NCBI GenBank assembly: GCA_034437275.1
Contig: DAOTUD010000067.1
Coordinates: 1 to 64,000, forward strand
Length of the DNA: 64,000 nucleotides
Source of the DNA: TC-15 sp034437275
GTDB taxonomy: Bacteria > Chloroflexota > Anaerolineae > Aggregatilineales > Aggregatilineaceae
Reading direction: 5' to 3'
A program made the position numbers and the translations under genes. Shown in pieces: positions 43,182 to 52,377 of the stretch. The notes below the pieces were generated by a model that saw nothing but the letters and a program-made list of their open reading frames with translations, ran no database searches and was not told the origin of the DNA. How positions within the stretch are numbered: position 1 is the first letter of the stretch; each line of letters starts with the position of its first letter.

Positions 43182-44729
43182 TCATCGGTACTGCTCCATT
43201 TCTTCAGCGGGCTGTCGCTCGGCTCCCAACATGTACAGGCCAAGCTTTTCCTCGGTTAGATCCGGCGTGTTGGGGAAGATGCCGACAATTTCGCCGTTGT
43301 ACATCACCATGATCCGGTCGGAGAGCTTCATCACCTCTTGCAGGTCCGCCGAAATCAGCAGAATCGACAGGCCGCTGGTGCGCTGGTCGACCAACTGCTG
43401 GTGGATGTACTCGATCGCGCCGATGTCCACCCCGCGCGTCGGTTGGGCCGCGATCAGCAGGCGCGGCGACGAGGATAGCTCGCGGGCCAGCACGACCTTC
43501 TGCATGTTCCCGCCCGACAGCGAGGAAACGGGCAGCTCACCGGTGGGGGCCAGAATGTTGAACTGGTCGATCAACTCGTGCCCGTTGTCCTGGATTTGCT
43601 GCAGGTCGAGCAGGCCGACTTTGGTGAAGGGGGGGCGGTAGTAGCGGTCGACGATCAGGTTGTCGTTGATCGTCGCGCCCATAGCGACCCCGTTGGTCAG
43701 CCGGTCTTCGGGGATGTGGGCGACGTTATATTCGCGCACCTTGCGCGGCCCGGACCCCAGCACCGGCGTACTATCGACATACGCTTCGCCGCCGGTGGCC
43801 TCGCGCAGCCCGGTGAGCACTTCGACCAGTTCCGTCTGGCCGTTGCCCTCCACGCCGGCGATGCCCAGGATTTCGGCTTCGTAGGTGTTGAACGAGGCGT
43901 TCTTGAGCAGTGTGCGCCCGGTTTCGTTGATGTAGGTCAGGTTGCGCGCTTCCAGCACCGGCTCCCCGCGATCTACGGGCGGTTTGTCGACCACCATGAA
44001 GACCTCGCGCCCGACCATCATCCGGGCCAGTTCGGCCTCGTTGGTTTCGGCGGTGTTGACGGTGCCGACGTGCTGCGCGTCGCGCATGACGGTGACCCGG
44101 TCGGAAATCTCCATCACCTCGCGCAGCTTGTGCGTGATGAAGATCACGGTTTTTCCTTCGTTGACCAGGTTGCGCACGGCGCGGAACAGGTCCTGAGTTT
44201 CACGCGGGGTCAGCACGGCGGTCGGCTCGTCGAGGATCAGGATTTCCGCGCCCCGGTAGAGCGCCTTGAGGATTTCGACGCGCTGGCGCATCCCGACCGG
44301 CACGGTGTCGACGCGCGCGTCCGGCTCGACGCGCAGCCCGTACTGTTCGGAGAGTTCCTGCGTGTCGACCACGGCTTTCTGGCGGTCGAGCAGCAGGCCG
44401 GCGCTGCGCATGGATTCGCGGCCCAGCGCGATGTTTTCGGCAATCGAGAAGGAGTTGACCAGCATGAAGTTCTGGTGCACCATCCCGATGCCCAGGTCAA
44501 TCGCGACCTGGGGGTTGCCGATCTCTACCGGTTGGTCGCGCAAGAAAATCTGGCCGGAGGTTGGTTCTTCCAAACCGTAGAGCACCTTCATCAACGTGCT
44601 TTTGCCCGCGCCATTCTCGCCGACCAGGGCATGAATTTCGCCCTGTTGGACGCTCAGGTTGACCTGGTCGTTGGCAAGCACGCCATTGGGGTAAATCTTG
44701 ACAATGTCTCTGGCTTCGATTAAGGCCAT
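43182..44729 (-). CDS. ABC transporter ATPase with two nucleotide-binding domains (nucleoside/simple-sugar type)
   Basis: 515 residues. Domain 1 has Walker A GENGAGKST near residue 38 and Walker B ILILDEPTAVLT near 167. Its signature region is altered (VGMRQRVEIL), as usual in this family. Domain 2 has a degenerate P-loop (GVEGNGQTELVE) with signature LSGGNMQKVVLAREL near 415 and LIAAQPTRGVD. This fused layout is typical of BmpA/RbsA-type nucleoside importers. It powers the two permeases encoded directly downstream (15 bases to the first). Confidence 0.94.
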   Translation of the reverse strand: MALIEARDIVKIYPNGVLANDQVNLSVQQGEIHALVGENGAGKSTLMKVLYGLEEPTSGQIFLRDQPVEIGNPQVAIDLGIGMVHQNFMLVNSFSIAENIALGRESMRSAGLLLDRQKAVVDTQELSEQYGLRVEPDARVDTVPVGMRQRVEILKALYRGAEILILDEPTAVLTPRETQDLFRAVRNLVNEGKTVIFITHKLREVMEISDRVTVMRDAQHVGTVNTAETNEAELARMMVGREVFMVVDKPPVDRGEPVLEARNLTYINETGRTLLKNASFNTYEAEILGIAGVEGNGQTELVEVLTGLREATGGEAYVDSTPVLGSGPRKVREYNVAHIPEDRLTNGVAMGATINDNLIVDRYYRPPFTKVGLLDLQQIQDNGHELIDQFNILAPTGELPVSSLSGGNMQKVVLARELSSSPRLLIAAQPTRGVDIGAIEYIHQQLVDQRTSGLSILLISADLQEVMKLSDRIMVMYNGEIVGIFPNTPDLTEEKLGLYMLGAERQPAEEMEQYR

Positions 44730-44832
44730 TTATACCCACTCCCGATACTAAGCTAATATTGGGGGCGCATAAAATCGTGACGCAGGGAATGGGACAAACA
44801 GTAATTTGTTCAGTTCCAAAAGCATCCGCGTC

Positions 44833-44873
44833 TGAAAAAAAGAAAAGTTGGGGCGAGCTTGCGCTCACCCCAA
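44833..44873 (-). terminator. Attenuator/terminator after the BMP binding-protein gene
   Basis: On the minus strand, TTGGGGTGAGC and GCTCGCCCCAA pair around a short loop (44873-44848), followed by a CTTTTCTTTTTTT tract. It lies between the binding-protein gene and the ATPase gene. Partial read-through would give more binding protein than transporter. Confidence 0.8.
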
Positions 44874-44897
44874 ATAGTTTGCTGCCGTGCTGTGGCG

Positions 44898-46058
44898 CTA
44901 CTCCAGATATTCCGCCACGTCGAAGTCGACTTCCGGCATCTGGTCGCAGCCCATGCCAACCGTGGCCGCGTCGTCGCCGAAGACGGAGACGATCTCGATC
45001 TCACCCTCGTCGACCGCTTCTTCGATGCCGTCGATCAGGTCGAGGACCTCGTCGGGGGTGGTGTCTTCGTAGATGTCGTTCTTGGCCAGCCCCACGCCGC
45101 CCTTGGCAATACCCAGGCGCTCCGCCTCACCGTAGGGCAGTTCGCCTTCCAGGTGCAGCGTCACGGCGCGGTACAGCGAGTTGTCGACGTTCTTCAACAT
45201 GCTGGTCAGAATGCGCTCGGCCTGCGCTTCGTTGGTTTCCATAATGATCTGCGCCTGGTCAGAGTCGACGCCGATGGCGTACTTATCCTGCTCTTCAGCC
45301 GCCTCGAACACGCCCACGCCGGTGCCGCCCGCGATCTGGAACACGATGTCGGCTTTTTGCTCGTACATCGCCAGCGCGATCTCTTTACCTTTGGCCGGGT
45401 CGTTCCAGCCGCCAGCGTACTGGACCAGCACCTGCGAGGTGGGGTCAACCAGGCACGCGCCCTGCTCGTAGCCAACGATGAAGTCGTTGATCACGGGGAT
45501 GTCCTGCCCGCCGATGGCGCCGATGATCATATCGGGGTTGAAGCCTTCGACCTCGCTCTGGGTCATGGCCGCGGCGTAGACGCCCGCCAGGAAGGACCCC
45601 TCGTTCTGGGCATAGGTCACCGAGTAGACGTTCTCGCAGCCCTCGACGCACACGTCGGGGTTGTCATATGCAACCGAGTCATCGTACATCACAAAGTACT
45701 TGTCGGGATACAGGTGGACGCGGGTCGCGAGGAACTCGCCCATCTGGAAGGTACCTACGATCAGTATGTCGTAGTTGTCGGTGTCGGCCATCGCGTCGGC
45801 CAGCCCGCTCTCCCAGTTGGCCGGGTCGATGCCCAACTCGATGGTGTTGACCTCAACGTTGTAGCCGTCGTCGATCAGGCGGTCCATGCCGCGCTGGGCC
45901 GAGTCGAAGAACGATTTGTCGCCCAGCACGCCGTTAATCACCAGCGTAATCCGCAGCGGGTCATCGTCTCCATCCTGGGCCTGAGTGGTCGGTACAGCCA
46001 CCACGCCAAACGCCAGCATAAGCACAAGCATTAAGGCAAGAATTTTGGAACGCATCAT
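44898..46058 (-). CDS. BMP-family nucleoside-binding protein of the ABC transporter
   Basis: 386 residues. The signal peptide (about residues 1-27, ending TTQAQ) has no lipobox Cys. The mature part follows the BMP/PnrA fold: LVINGVLGDKSFFDSAQRGMDRL near 40, NVYSVTYAQNEGSFLAGVYAA near 150, GAIGGQDIPVINDFIVGYEQGA near 185 and AGGTGVGVFEAAEEQDKYAIGVDSDQ near 250. These contact the purine nucleoside in PnrA. The Phe-Asp pair in KSFFD is the typical base and ribose clamp. It is the first gene of the minus-strand transporter operon, downstream of a strong promoter. Confidence 0.93.
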   Translation of the reverse strand: MMRSKILALMLVLMLAFGVVAVPTTQAQDGDDDPLRITLVINGVLGDKSFFDSAQRGMDRLIDDGYNVEVNTIELGIDPANWESGLADAMADTDNYDILIVGTFQMGEFLATRVHLYPDKYFVMYDDSVAYDNPDVCVEGCENVYSVTYAQNEGSFLAGVYAAAMTQSEVEGFNPDMIIGAIGGQDIPVINDFIVGYEQGACLVDPTSQVLVQYAGGWNDPAKGKEIALAMYEQKADIVFQIAGGTGVGVFEAAEEQDKYAIGVDSDQAQIIMETNEAQAERILTSMLKNVDNSLYRAVTLHLEGELPYGEAERLGIAKGGVGLAKNDIYEDTTPDEVLDLIDGIEEAVDEGEIEIVSVFGDDAATVGMGCDQMPEVDFDVAEYLE

Positions 46059-46114
46059 GTCTTTTCTCCTACTTACTTAAACAGCAAAAATGTTGTTGAA
46101 CAGTGAACACCCAA

Positions 46115-46143
46115 ACTATAGCGTGACACCGACGCAGCGTCAA
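46115..46143 (-). promoter_or_regulatory. Sigma-70-type promoter of the first nucleoside transporter operon
   Basis: On the minus strand TTGACG (46143-46138), a 17-base spacer and TATAGT (46120-46115). About 57 bases separate it from the BMP start codon. Confidence 0.75.
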
Positions 46144-46173
46144 GTTGCGTGCTGTCGGGCAGGCGACTATTTC

Positions 46174-46203
46174 TTGCCTTATTTTTGTCAAAAATGGTAT
46201 GGT
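46174..46203 (+). promoter_or_regulatory. Possible promoter of the nucleoside hydrolase-peptidase pair
   Basis: TTGCCT (46174-46179), an 18-base spacer and TATGGT (46198-46203). It is placed about 42 bases before the GTG start and is divergent from the transporter promoter. Confidence 0.4.
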
Positions 46204-46244
46204 TGCGGGTGTCTCGATTTTTGTTGATGAAAGGGTAAGCTATT

Positions 46245-47177
46245 GTGCGCATGATTATTGATACCGACGCTGGCGTCGACGATGCCCAGGCGATTATGAT
46301 GGCGCTGGCTCATTCCGGCGTGACGGTCGAGGCCATTACGACCGTGACCGGCAATGTCCACGTCGATCATGTCAACCGCAACGTGTTCACCGTGCTGGAG
46401 ATTATGCAGGCGGGCGATCTGCCCGTCTACCAGGGGGCCGATATGCCGCTGGTGCCTGGCTTTTGGGAGCCAGAAGCGCGCGTGCATGGCGAGGATGGCC
46501 TGGGCAATTACCAGGGCCGCCCGCCGACCCAGCGCCGGCTCGAAGCGGAGCACGCCGCCAACGCGCTGGTGCGCATGGCGGACGAGTCGCCGGGCGAGTT
46601 GACGCTGATCGCGCTGGGGCCGTTGACCAATATCGCGCTGGCCTGCAAGCTCGACCCCGACTTCCCCGCCAAAATCCGCCATTTCACCTTCATGGGCGGC
46701 ACCACCTCCGGCTTTGGCAACACGCGCAACGTGACGGCGGAGTTCAACGTGTTCTGCGATCCCGAAGCGGCGTTGGTCGCGCTGGATGCCTTCCCCAAGG
46801 CGACGATGGTCTCGTGGGAAACCACGATCAAGCATGCGTTCGCCTGGGAAGCCTACGACCAGCTCGCCGCGATCGATACGCCGGCGGGCCGCTTCTTCCG
46901 CGACACCACGCACACCACCGTCGACTTCCTGCGCCAGTACAGCCAGGTGCCGGGCTACCTGCTGCCCGATCCGCTGGCGATGGCCGTCACGCTGGAGCCG
47001 ATGCTGATCCATCGCAGCGATCACCATTTCGTCACGGTCGAATTGCAGGGCACGCACACGCGCGGTCAGACCGTGCTCGACTTCATGGGGACCTTGGGCC
47101 GCGATCCGAACGTGCATGTCGTGCTCGACCTGGACACCGGCGCGGTGTACCGGATGTTCGAAGACATGCTGCAATGA
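46245..47177 (+). CDS. Nucleoside hydrolase
   Basis: 310 residues. MIIDTDAGVDDAQAIMMAL at the start, TTVTGNVHVDHVNRN near 37, LIALGPLTNIALA near 120, FTFMGGTTSGFGNTRNVTAEFN near 143, and LLPDPLAMAVTL near 243 match the inosine-uridine hydrolase family. It is the third hydrolase of the window and diverges from the transporter operon. GTG 46245 or ATG 46251 could start it; the conserved motif begins two codons later in either case. The TGA overlaps the ATG of the peptidase gene that follows (ATGA). Confidence 0.93.
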   Translation: MRMIIDTDAGVDDAQAIMMALAHSGVTVEAITTVTGNVHVDHVNRNVFTVLEIMQAGDLPVYQGADMPLVPGFWEPEARVHGEDGLGNYQGRPPTQRRLEAEHAANALVRMADESPGELTLIALGPLTNIALACKLDPDFPAKIRHFTFMGGTTSGFGNTRNVTAEFNVFCDPEAALVALDAFPKATMVSWETTIKHAFAWEAYDQLAAIDTPAGRFFRDTTHTTVDFLRQYSQVPGYLLPDPLAMAVTLEPMLIHRSDHHFVTVELQGTHTRGQTVLDFMGTLGRDPNVHVVLDLDTGAVYRMFEDMLQ

Positions 47178-48223
47178 ACGCGGAGGCACTCGCCGGACGG
47201 CTGCGCATCCTGGCGGCCCTGCCGGGCATCGCCGGGCATGAGGGCCGCGTCGCGGCGCACATGCAGCGCGCGCTGGCCCCCGCCGCCGGCGCGGCCTGGA
47301 CGGACCCGCTGGGCAACCTGATCGCGCGTTTCGGCCCGCCGGATGCGGCGCGCCGGATCGCGGTGCTGGCGCACATGGACACCGTCGGGCTGCTGGTCAA
47401 GCAGCGGCACGCGGACGGTACGCTGGGCGTGGTGCAGGTCGGCGGCGTGAACGTCAAGGCGCTGCCCGGCGCAGCGGTGCAGGTCTGGGCCGCTGCCGAC
47501 TCGCCGCTGCCGGGCGTGATCGGCGTGCGGTCGCAGCACCTCGCGCAGCCCGGCGACGCGGCGGCGCACGTCGACGACCTGTACGTGCAGGTCGACCCGG
47601 CGCGTGCCGTCCCTGTGACGGCTCCGATCACCTACGCCCCGCAGGCCATCGACCAGGGCGGCGGGCTGTTCGCCAGCCCGCACCTGGACGACCGCGCCGG
47701 GTGCGCGCTGCTGCTGGCGCTTGGCGAGTGGTTGGCGGATCACGCGCTCCCCGCTGCGACCGCGATCTATCTGGTGGGCACCGTGCAGGAGGAAACCACC
47801 TGCGCCGGGGCCGTGAGCGCGCTGCGCCAGATCGCGCCGGAATGGGCGCTGTTCGTGGACGGCACGCTGAGCTACGACACGCCCGACACGCGCGGGCGCG
47901 GCGACGTCCGGCTGGGCGGCGGCCCGGTCCTGACGTCGTTTTTGTACGTCAGCGGCCTCAACGGGTGGCACGCCCATCCGGGGCTGCGCGCGCACCTGCT
48001 GGCGCTGGCGCGGGACCGGGCGCTGCCGCACCAACAGGACGCGATCCGGGGCCTGATGAGCGATGCGCGCGCCGCGACGTGGCTGGGGGTTCCCAGCGCG
48101 ATCATCGGCCTGCCAATGCGCGGCAAACACGCCCCGCTCGAAACCGTTCAGCTTGACGATCTCGCCCAGACGGCGCACCTGTTGGTCGCCGCGCTGTCCG
48201 ATCCGTATAAGTGGGTTGGATGA
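47174..48223 (+). CDS. M42-family metallopeptidase
   Basis: 349 residues. Metal-ligand motifs are VLAHMDTVGLLV near residue 70 (His), PHLDDRAGCALLLAL near 170 (bridging Asp), TVQEETTCAGA near 205 (Glu pair), LFVDGTLSYD near 228 and MRGKHAPLETV near 318 (His). The order is that of M42 aminopeptidases and related M20-like enzymes. ATG 47174 overlaps the hydrolase stop; longer frames are out of phase with the real upstream gene. It probably trims small peptides in the cytosol. Confidence 0.87.
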   Translation: MNAEALAGRLRILAALPGIAGHEGRVAAHMQRALAPAAGAAWTDPLGNLIARFGPPDAARRIAVLAHMDTVGLLVKQRHADGTLGVVQVGGVNVKALPGAAVQVWAAADSPLPGVIGVRSQHLAQPGDAAAHVDDLYVQVDPARAVPVTAPITYAPQAIDQGGGLFASPHLDDRAGCALLLALGEWLADHALPAATAIYLVGTVQEETTCAGAVSALRQIAPEWALFVDGTLSYDTPDTRGRGDVRLGGGPVLTSFLYVSGLNGWHAHPGLRAHLLALARDRALPHQQDAIRGLMSDARAATWLGVPSAIIGLPMRGKHAPLETVQLDDLAQTAHLLVAALSDPYKWVG

Positions 48224-48270
48224 ACAGGAAAAAGTTGAAATGTAGTTTTTCGATGCGTATTCAGGTTGTA

Positions 48271-48414
48271 GGGCGTTGTCAGGTGACTTTCGTTCTGTGT
48301 TAACCCCTCCCTAAATCCCTCCCCGTAAACGGAGAGGGACTTTCAAACCTGGTCTTTTCCCCTCTCCGCGCGCGGGGAGGGGGTCAGGGGGAGGGGTAAA
48401 GCCTCAACAACGTC
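48271..48414. mobile_element. MITE-like repeat, diverged family A copy 3 (reverse orientation)
   Basis: About 144 bp. The interior is the reverse complement of the copies at 5932 and 20661, including the C-run/G-run arms around CTCTCCGCGCGCGGGGAGG. The ends, GGGCGTTGTCAGG at 48271-48283 and CCTCAACAACGTC at 48402-48414, pair imperfectly and differ from the TTATGCTAG ends of copies 1 and 2. No clear target duplication was found. The borders are approximate. Confidence 0.55.
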
Positions 48415-48462
48415 TGCGCAGCTGTAAAATTCGATGTTGTCAGCTAACGTTAGGGGGATGCT

Positions 48463-49620
48463 ATGCCCTTCAAGACGCTTCACGAAGCGTTACCGGCTCT
48501 ACAGAACTCACTCGACGATCTGCCCGCGCTGCACGACAGCGAACAAGTGTGGGATATGCTGCGGCGGCTGCTGGTCGCGCACGCGCCCTCTGGCGGCGCG
48601 AATCTGCTGGGCGGCATCGGCGACGAAATCACGGTGCTGGCCGATGCGCTGGGGCTGCGCGACCGGGTCAAGCCCTACCTGGGCACGACCGGCAACACCG
48701 CGATCTGGCTGGGGGCCGACAAGCCGCACGCCGATCTGGTGGTGATGGCCCACATGGACCGCCCTTCGTTCCGCGTGCAGGACCGCGACGCCGGGATTCT
48801 ATTTCCGATCTGCGCCAATCGCTTCCCGGCGGGCGAGTATCGCATCCCGGCCAAGGCGGTGCGCTTCGAAAAGGGGCGGCTGGTGGTCGGCGCGGCGGGG
48901 ATGGTGGCGTCCGATAAAGGCGCGGATCGGGAACTCATTCGGTTCGAGACCCGGCGCGGCGAGTTGGCCTGGCACGACACCGTGCTGATCGACGTCAACC
49001 CGGCGCGGGACGGGGATACGGTGGTCGGCACCGGGCTGGACAACAGTCTGGGCGTGCTGACGGTGCTGCTGGTGGCGGCGGCGCTGCACGGCGTGGAGGA
49101 TGCCATGCGCGAGCGTGAACGGCGCTGCCTGATCGTCTTCACCGATCAGGAGGAAGGCCCGCCGGATGGTTTCTTTGGACACGGCGCGGCCCGGCTGGCC
49201 TACGAACTGGATGCCCCGACGTATGGCTGCGTGATCGTGGATGCGCACAACGCCGGGATGGAGCACGGCGTCCAGTTGGGGCAGGGCATGAGTCACGGGC
49301 TGGCCTCGAACTGGGGGCGCGGCTCGATTGTGCCGCCGAATTACATGGCGCTGGCGACCGATCTGGCGGCCAACCTCAATACGGCGCACCCGGGCACGGT
49401 CCAGCTCAACACCGGCTACCTCTCGCGCAGCGACGACATGGCGCTCAGCCGGTGGACGCGCGTGCTGGGGCTGGCCGGCCCGCCGATGACCGGTGCGCAC
49501 ACCGGCCACGAGACCGCGCACCTGAGCGATATTCAGCACGGGGTGCGCTGGCTGGCGCACTTTATCCCGGCGGTGCTCAACCTGGCCCCGGCGCTCACGC
49601 CGCGTTACGCGCTGGGTTAG
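48463..49620 (+). CDS. M42/M18-like metallopeptidase
   Basis: 385 residues. Likely zinc ligands are VMAHMDRPSF near residue 96, GTGLDNSLGVLTVLLVAAAL near 189 (bridging Asp), IVFTDQEEG near 223 (catalytic Glu pair), CVIVDAHNAG near 259 and GAHTGHETAH near 345. It is only distantly similar to the neighbour at 47174 and about 35 residues longer. The start ATG 48463 follows TTAGGGGG. The substrate could be a peptide or an N-acylated amino acid. Confidence 0.82.
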   Translation: MPFKTLHEALPALQNSLDDLPALHDSEQVWDMLRRLLVAHAPSGGANLLGGIGDEITVLADALGLRDRVKPYLGTTGNTAIWLGADKPHADLVVMAHMDRPSFRVQDRDAGILFPICANRFPAGEYRIPAKAVRFEKGRLVVGAAGMVASDKGADRELIRFETRRGELAWHDTVLIDVNPARDGDTVVGTGLDNSLGVLTVLLVAAALHGVEDAMRERERRCLIVFTDQEEGPPDGFFGHGAARLAYELDAPTYGCVIVDAHNAGMEHGVQLGQGMSHGLASNWGRGSIVPPNYMALATDLAANLNTAHPGTVQLNTGYLSRSDDMALSRWTRVLGLAGPPMTGAHTGHETAHLSDIQHGVRWLAHFIPAVLNLAPALTPRYALG

Positions 49621-50561
49621 CGCGCGTCGAGCAGGTAGGCGTCCGCCCACCAGTAATCGTACAGCTTGCGGCGCTGCACGGATTGGAAGCCCGCGGTTTG
49701 CAGGCTGTCGATCCACGTCTGGATCGGCCCTTCCCAGTTGGTGCGCGCCGCTGACCGGTCGAAATAGCCGAACATGACCGGCATCAGGAAGCCCTGCGCC
49801 ACCCGCCCGCCGTCGCCGGCGTATTCGGCCAGCCCGTCCTCGTAATGCGTGACGATATAGGCCACGCGGTCCGGCGCGAGGTCGGCCTCGAAGACCGGCA
49901 TGTCGAACTCGGCAACCAGCGCCCGGTCGCTGTGCGCCCGCATCCAGGCCAGCACCGCCGGGCGATCCTCGGGCGGGACCGATTGCAGGCTCCATGTGGC
50001 CTGCACGATGTCCCATTCCCCGCTGGCGGTTTCCATGAAGCGCTGCACGGCGACGGGATAGGCGTGGTAGCCGATCTTCCACTCGTCAAGCTGGCGGGTG
50101 GTGCGCGCCAGCATCGCCTCGGACGGCTCGACCAGGTCGAGCTTGGCAATCGACTCGGTCAGCGCGGGCAGCAGCGCCAGCCCATCCCCCACGCCGACAT
50201 CCAGCAGCCGCAGCGTGGCGTACTCCCCGTACACCGCGTTGAGCGCCTGGCTGGTGGTGGTGTACAGGTCGACGTTGCCCCCGCCGCGCACAAACGCCGC
50301 GAACGCCTCCCCCTCGACATACACGCCCGTCTTGCCCTGCGCGTGGACGCGGGCCAGATACGTCGCGGCCTGCGCGAAGACGCGGCTGTTCGGTTCGTGC
50401 TCGGTGGCGGTGCGCGCCAGCGCCAGCGCATCCGCGATACGGTCTTCGGCAAAGGCCAGCAGCGCGGTGTAGAAGATGTCGAGCGGGGCGGATTTTTCGG
50501 CCTGGTAGACGGCGGTGTAGCCGTGCGCCTGGTAGATGGACCATAAAGCGTCGAGTGACAT
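49617..50561 (-). CDS. SAM-dependent methyltransferase-like protein
   Basis: 314 residues. The first 90 residues are helical and TPR-like (AQGKTGVYVEGEAFAAFVRGGG follows). The Rossmann part begins with LRLLDVGVGDGLALLPAL near residue 118, the SAM-binding glycine motif, then LDLVEPSEAMLART. The catalytic target is unknown. Its 3' end overlaps the convergent peptidase gene by 4 bases. Confidence 0.8.
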   Translation of the reverse strand: MSLDALWSIYQAHGYTAVYQAEKSAPLDIFYTALLAFAEDRIADALALARTATEHEPNSRVFAQAATYLARVHAQGKTGVYVEGEAFAAFVRGGGNVDLYTTTSQALNAVYGEYATLRLLDVGVGDGLALLPALTESIAKLDLVEPSEAMLARTTRQLDEWKIGYHAYPVAVQRFMETASGEWDIVQATWSLQSVPPEDRPAVLAWMRAHSDRALVAEFDMPVFEADLAPDRVAYIVTHYEDGLAEYAGDGGRVAQGFLMPVMFGYFDRSAARTNWEGPIQTWIDSLQTAGFQSVQRRKLYDYWWADAYLLDAR

Positions 50562-50628
50562 GGGCGGCTCCCTGGGTGGCGATCCAGTAGTCTTATTTCG
50601 TTGTGCTACAGAGTATAGCAGACGCGGG

Positions 50629-52074
50629 TCAGGTCGCGTGGGCGTCGTCCTGGCGCGGCAGCGTGAACCAGAAGGTCGCGCCGTGCCCCGGCTCGGAGTC
50701 GACGTCGATCTGGCCGCCGTGCGCCTCGACGATGCGCTGCGTGATTGCCAGCCCCAGCCCGGTGCTCGTCTCGCCCCCGGTTGGGCGCGCGGAGAGCCGG
50801 GCGAACTCCTCGAACAGGTGCGGGCGGTCGTCCGGCGTGATGCCAGGGCCTTCGTCGCTGACGCTGATCCGCCAGCAGTCCGCCTGCTGCGCGGCCCGGA
50901 CGCACACTGTACTCGCGGCGGGCGAATACTTCACCGCGTTCGAGATCAGGTTGTCCATCACCTGGCGCAGCCGGTGCGGGTCGGCGATGACCAGGCCGGG
51001 GGCGACGGCTTGCAGGGTCACCTGCGTACCTTTGTCCTCGGCCAGCGCGTTGTGGCGCAGCACCACCTCGGCGAGAAACGGCGCGACGTCGATGGGATCG
51101 GGGTCCAGTTCCAGCCGCCCGGCTTCGATCTGCGCCACGTCCAGCAGGTCTTCGATCAAGGCCAGCATGTGGCGCGTCTGGCGCTGGGCGCTGTGCGCGA
51201 TGTGTCCGATCTCCTCGGCGCTCAACTGCATCTCAGGGTCGCCCAGCAGCCCCATCGCCATCTGGATCGTGCCAAGTGGGCTGCGCAAATCGTGCGCCGC
51301 CACGCCGAGGAACGTATTTTTCATCTCGTTGAGCCGCCGCAGTTCCTTGTTTTGGCGTTCGCTGGCCTGCTGCTGCGCGGCGAGTTCCGAAGCCAGCCGC
51401 CCCTTCTCTACGATCACCGCCAACTGCCCGGCGATCCGCTGGAAGGTGTCGATATGGGCATCCTGGTAGGCGTGGGGGTGGATGCTGGAGAAGAAAATAA
51501 ACCCGATGGGCGCGCCGTTGGCGATCAGCGGGCAGGTCAGCGACGACTGTATCCCCTCCTCGACGATCAGCCGCGTCGATTTCGACTCGGGCTTGTGGCG
51601 CAGGTAGGCGCGCAGATCGTTGAGGATGCGCGGCTGGCCGGTCGTGATGATCGTCTCCAGGCTGCTGTCGGCCAGCGGGGCCGCGTAGCCGTCGCCCAGC
51701 CGCACGGTGGGCTGGTCGGTCTTGTGCCAGGCCGTGCGCACGATCGCGCCGTCATCGTCGATCAGGGCCAGGCTGATGCGGTTGTAGGGGAACAGCGCGC
51801 TAAAGTCCGCGTAGATGTTGTCCAGGATGTCATCCAGCAGCAGCCCGGCGTTGATGCGCGCGGTGAGGCGGCCGATCTGGTGCAGCTCCCGGCTGTGGAT
51901 GTGCAGCGTTTGCGCCAGCGCGTCGAGCGCCTCCCCCAGTGCGTTGAGTTGGGGATCGTCAGTCGCGGGGAAGCTGACATCGTAATCGTCGCGCTGGAGA
52001 CGGTAGACATTGTCGATGAAATGCGAGAGTGCTTCTTTGCGGGATACGGCCTGCTCTTTGCGACTGCTACCCAT
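50629..52074 (-). CDS. Cytosolic GAF-domain sensor histidine kinase
   Basis: 481 residues. A GAF domain spans about 75-225 (ILDNIYADFSALFPYNRISLALID to IGFIFFSS). A short coiled coil leads to the H-box VAAHDLRSPLG near residue 258. The ATPase part has N-box DNLISNAVKYSP near 368, G1 VSDEGPGI, F-box LFEEFARL and G2 TGLGLAITQRIV. There is no membrane segment. No full response regulator with an output domain lies nearby, so its partner may be one of the receiver-only proteins around 21-23 kb or elsewhere (inference). Confidence 0.92.
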   Translation of the reverse strand: MGSSRKEQAVSRKEALSHFIDNVYRLQRDDYDVSFPATDDPQLNALGEALDALAQTLHIHSRELHQIGRLTARINAGLLLDDILDNIYADFSALFPYNRISLALIDDDGAIVRTAWHKTDQPTVRLGDGYAAPLADSSLETIITTGQPRILNDLRAYLRHKPESKSTRLIVEEGIQSSLTCPLIANGAPIGFIFFSSIHPHAYQDAHIDTFQRIAGQLAVIVEKGRLASELAAQQQASERQNKELRRLNEMKNTFLGVAAHDLRSPLGTIQMAMGLLGDPEMQLSAEEIGHIAHSAQRQTRHMLALIEDLLDVAQIEAGRLELDPDPIDVAPFLAEVVLRHNALAEDKGTQVTLQAVAPGLVIADPHRLRQVMDNLISNAVKYSPAASTVCVRAAQQADCWRISVSDEGPGITPDDRPHLFEEFARLSARPTGGETSTGLGLAITQRIVEAHGGQIDVDSEPGHGATFWFTLPRQDDAHAT

Positions 52075-52294
52075 AAACCTGCCTGCCTTCCTGCCGGAAT
52101 GGTGAGCATGAATGCCAGAATGATGAACAAGGGAATGAGTTCGGTCAATGATGATGTGCCATAAGTACTAGACCTTGTCGGCCTATTGTATCTGATTCTT
52201 CGGTCGATTGCAGCCGGGAAAAAGGGCTGCGGTGATAAATAGCTGTGTGCCCGGGGGATGAAGCAGGGGGCGGACGGCGCTCTGCTGACGCTGT

Positions 52295-52311
52295 TTGTGC
52301 GCACTGCACAA
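52295..52311. promoter_or_regulatory. Inverted-repeat operator TTGTGC-N5-GCACAA (second copy)
   Basis: Identical half-sites and spacing to the site upstream of pucR at 23691-23707, with a different 5-base centre. It is centred about 47 bases before the -35 box of the transporter promoter, a position typical for activation. Confidence 0.6.
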
Positions 52312-52349
52312 GGTGGCAAACGTCCACAAGCTAAGTGCTGTTTGGTGGT

Positions 52350-52377
52350 TTGCGTTTAGGGGAATTTCAACTAAACT
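52350..52377 (+). promoter_or_regulatory. Probable promoter of the second nucleoside transporter operon
   Basis: TTGCGT (52350-52355), a 16-base spacer and TAAACT (52372-52377), about 60 bases before the start codon. A weak match, consistent with need for an activator. Confidence 0.4.

Noticed and set aside
48271..48414. GC-rich repeats considered as CRISPR units
   Set aside because: The copies are dispersed, not arrayed, there are no uniform spacers and no cas genes. Terminal inverted repeats and target duplications in the related copies fit MITEs instead.
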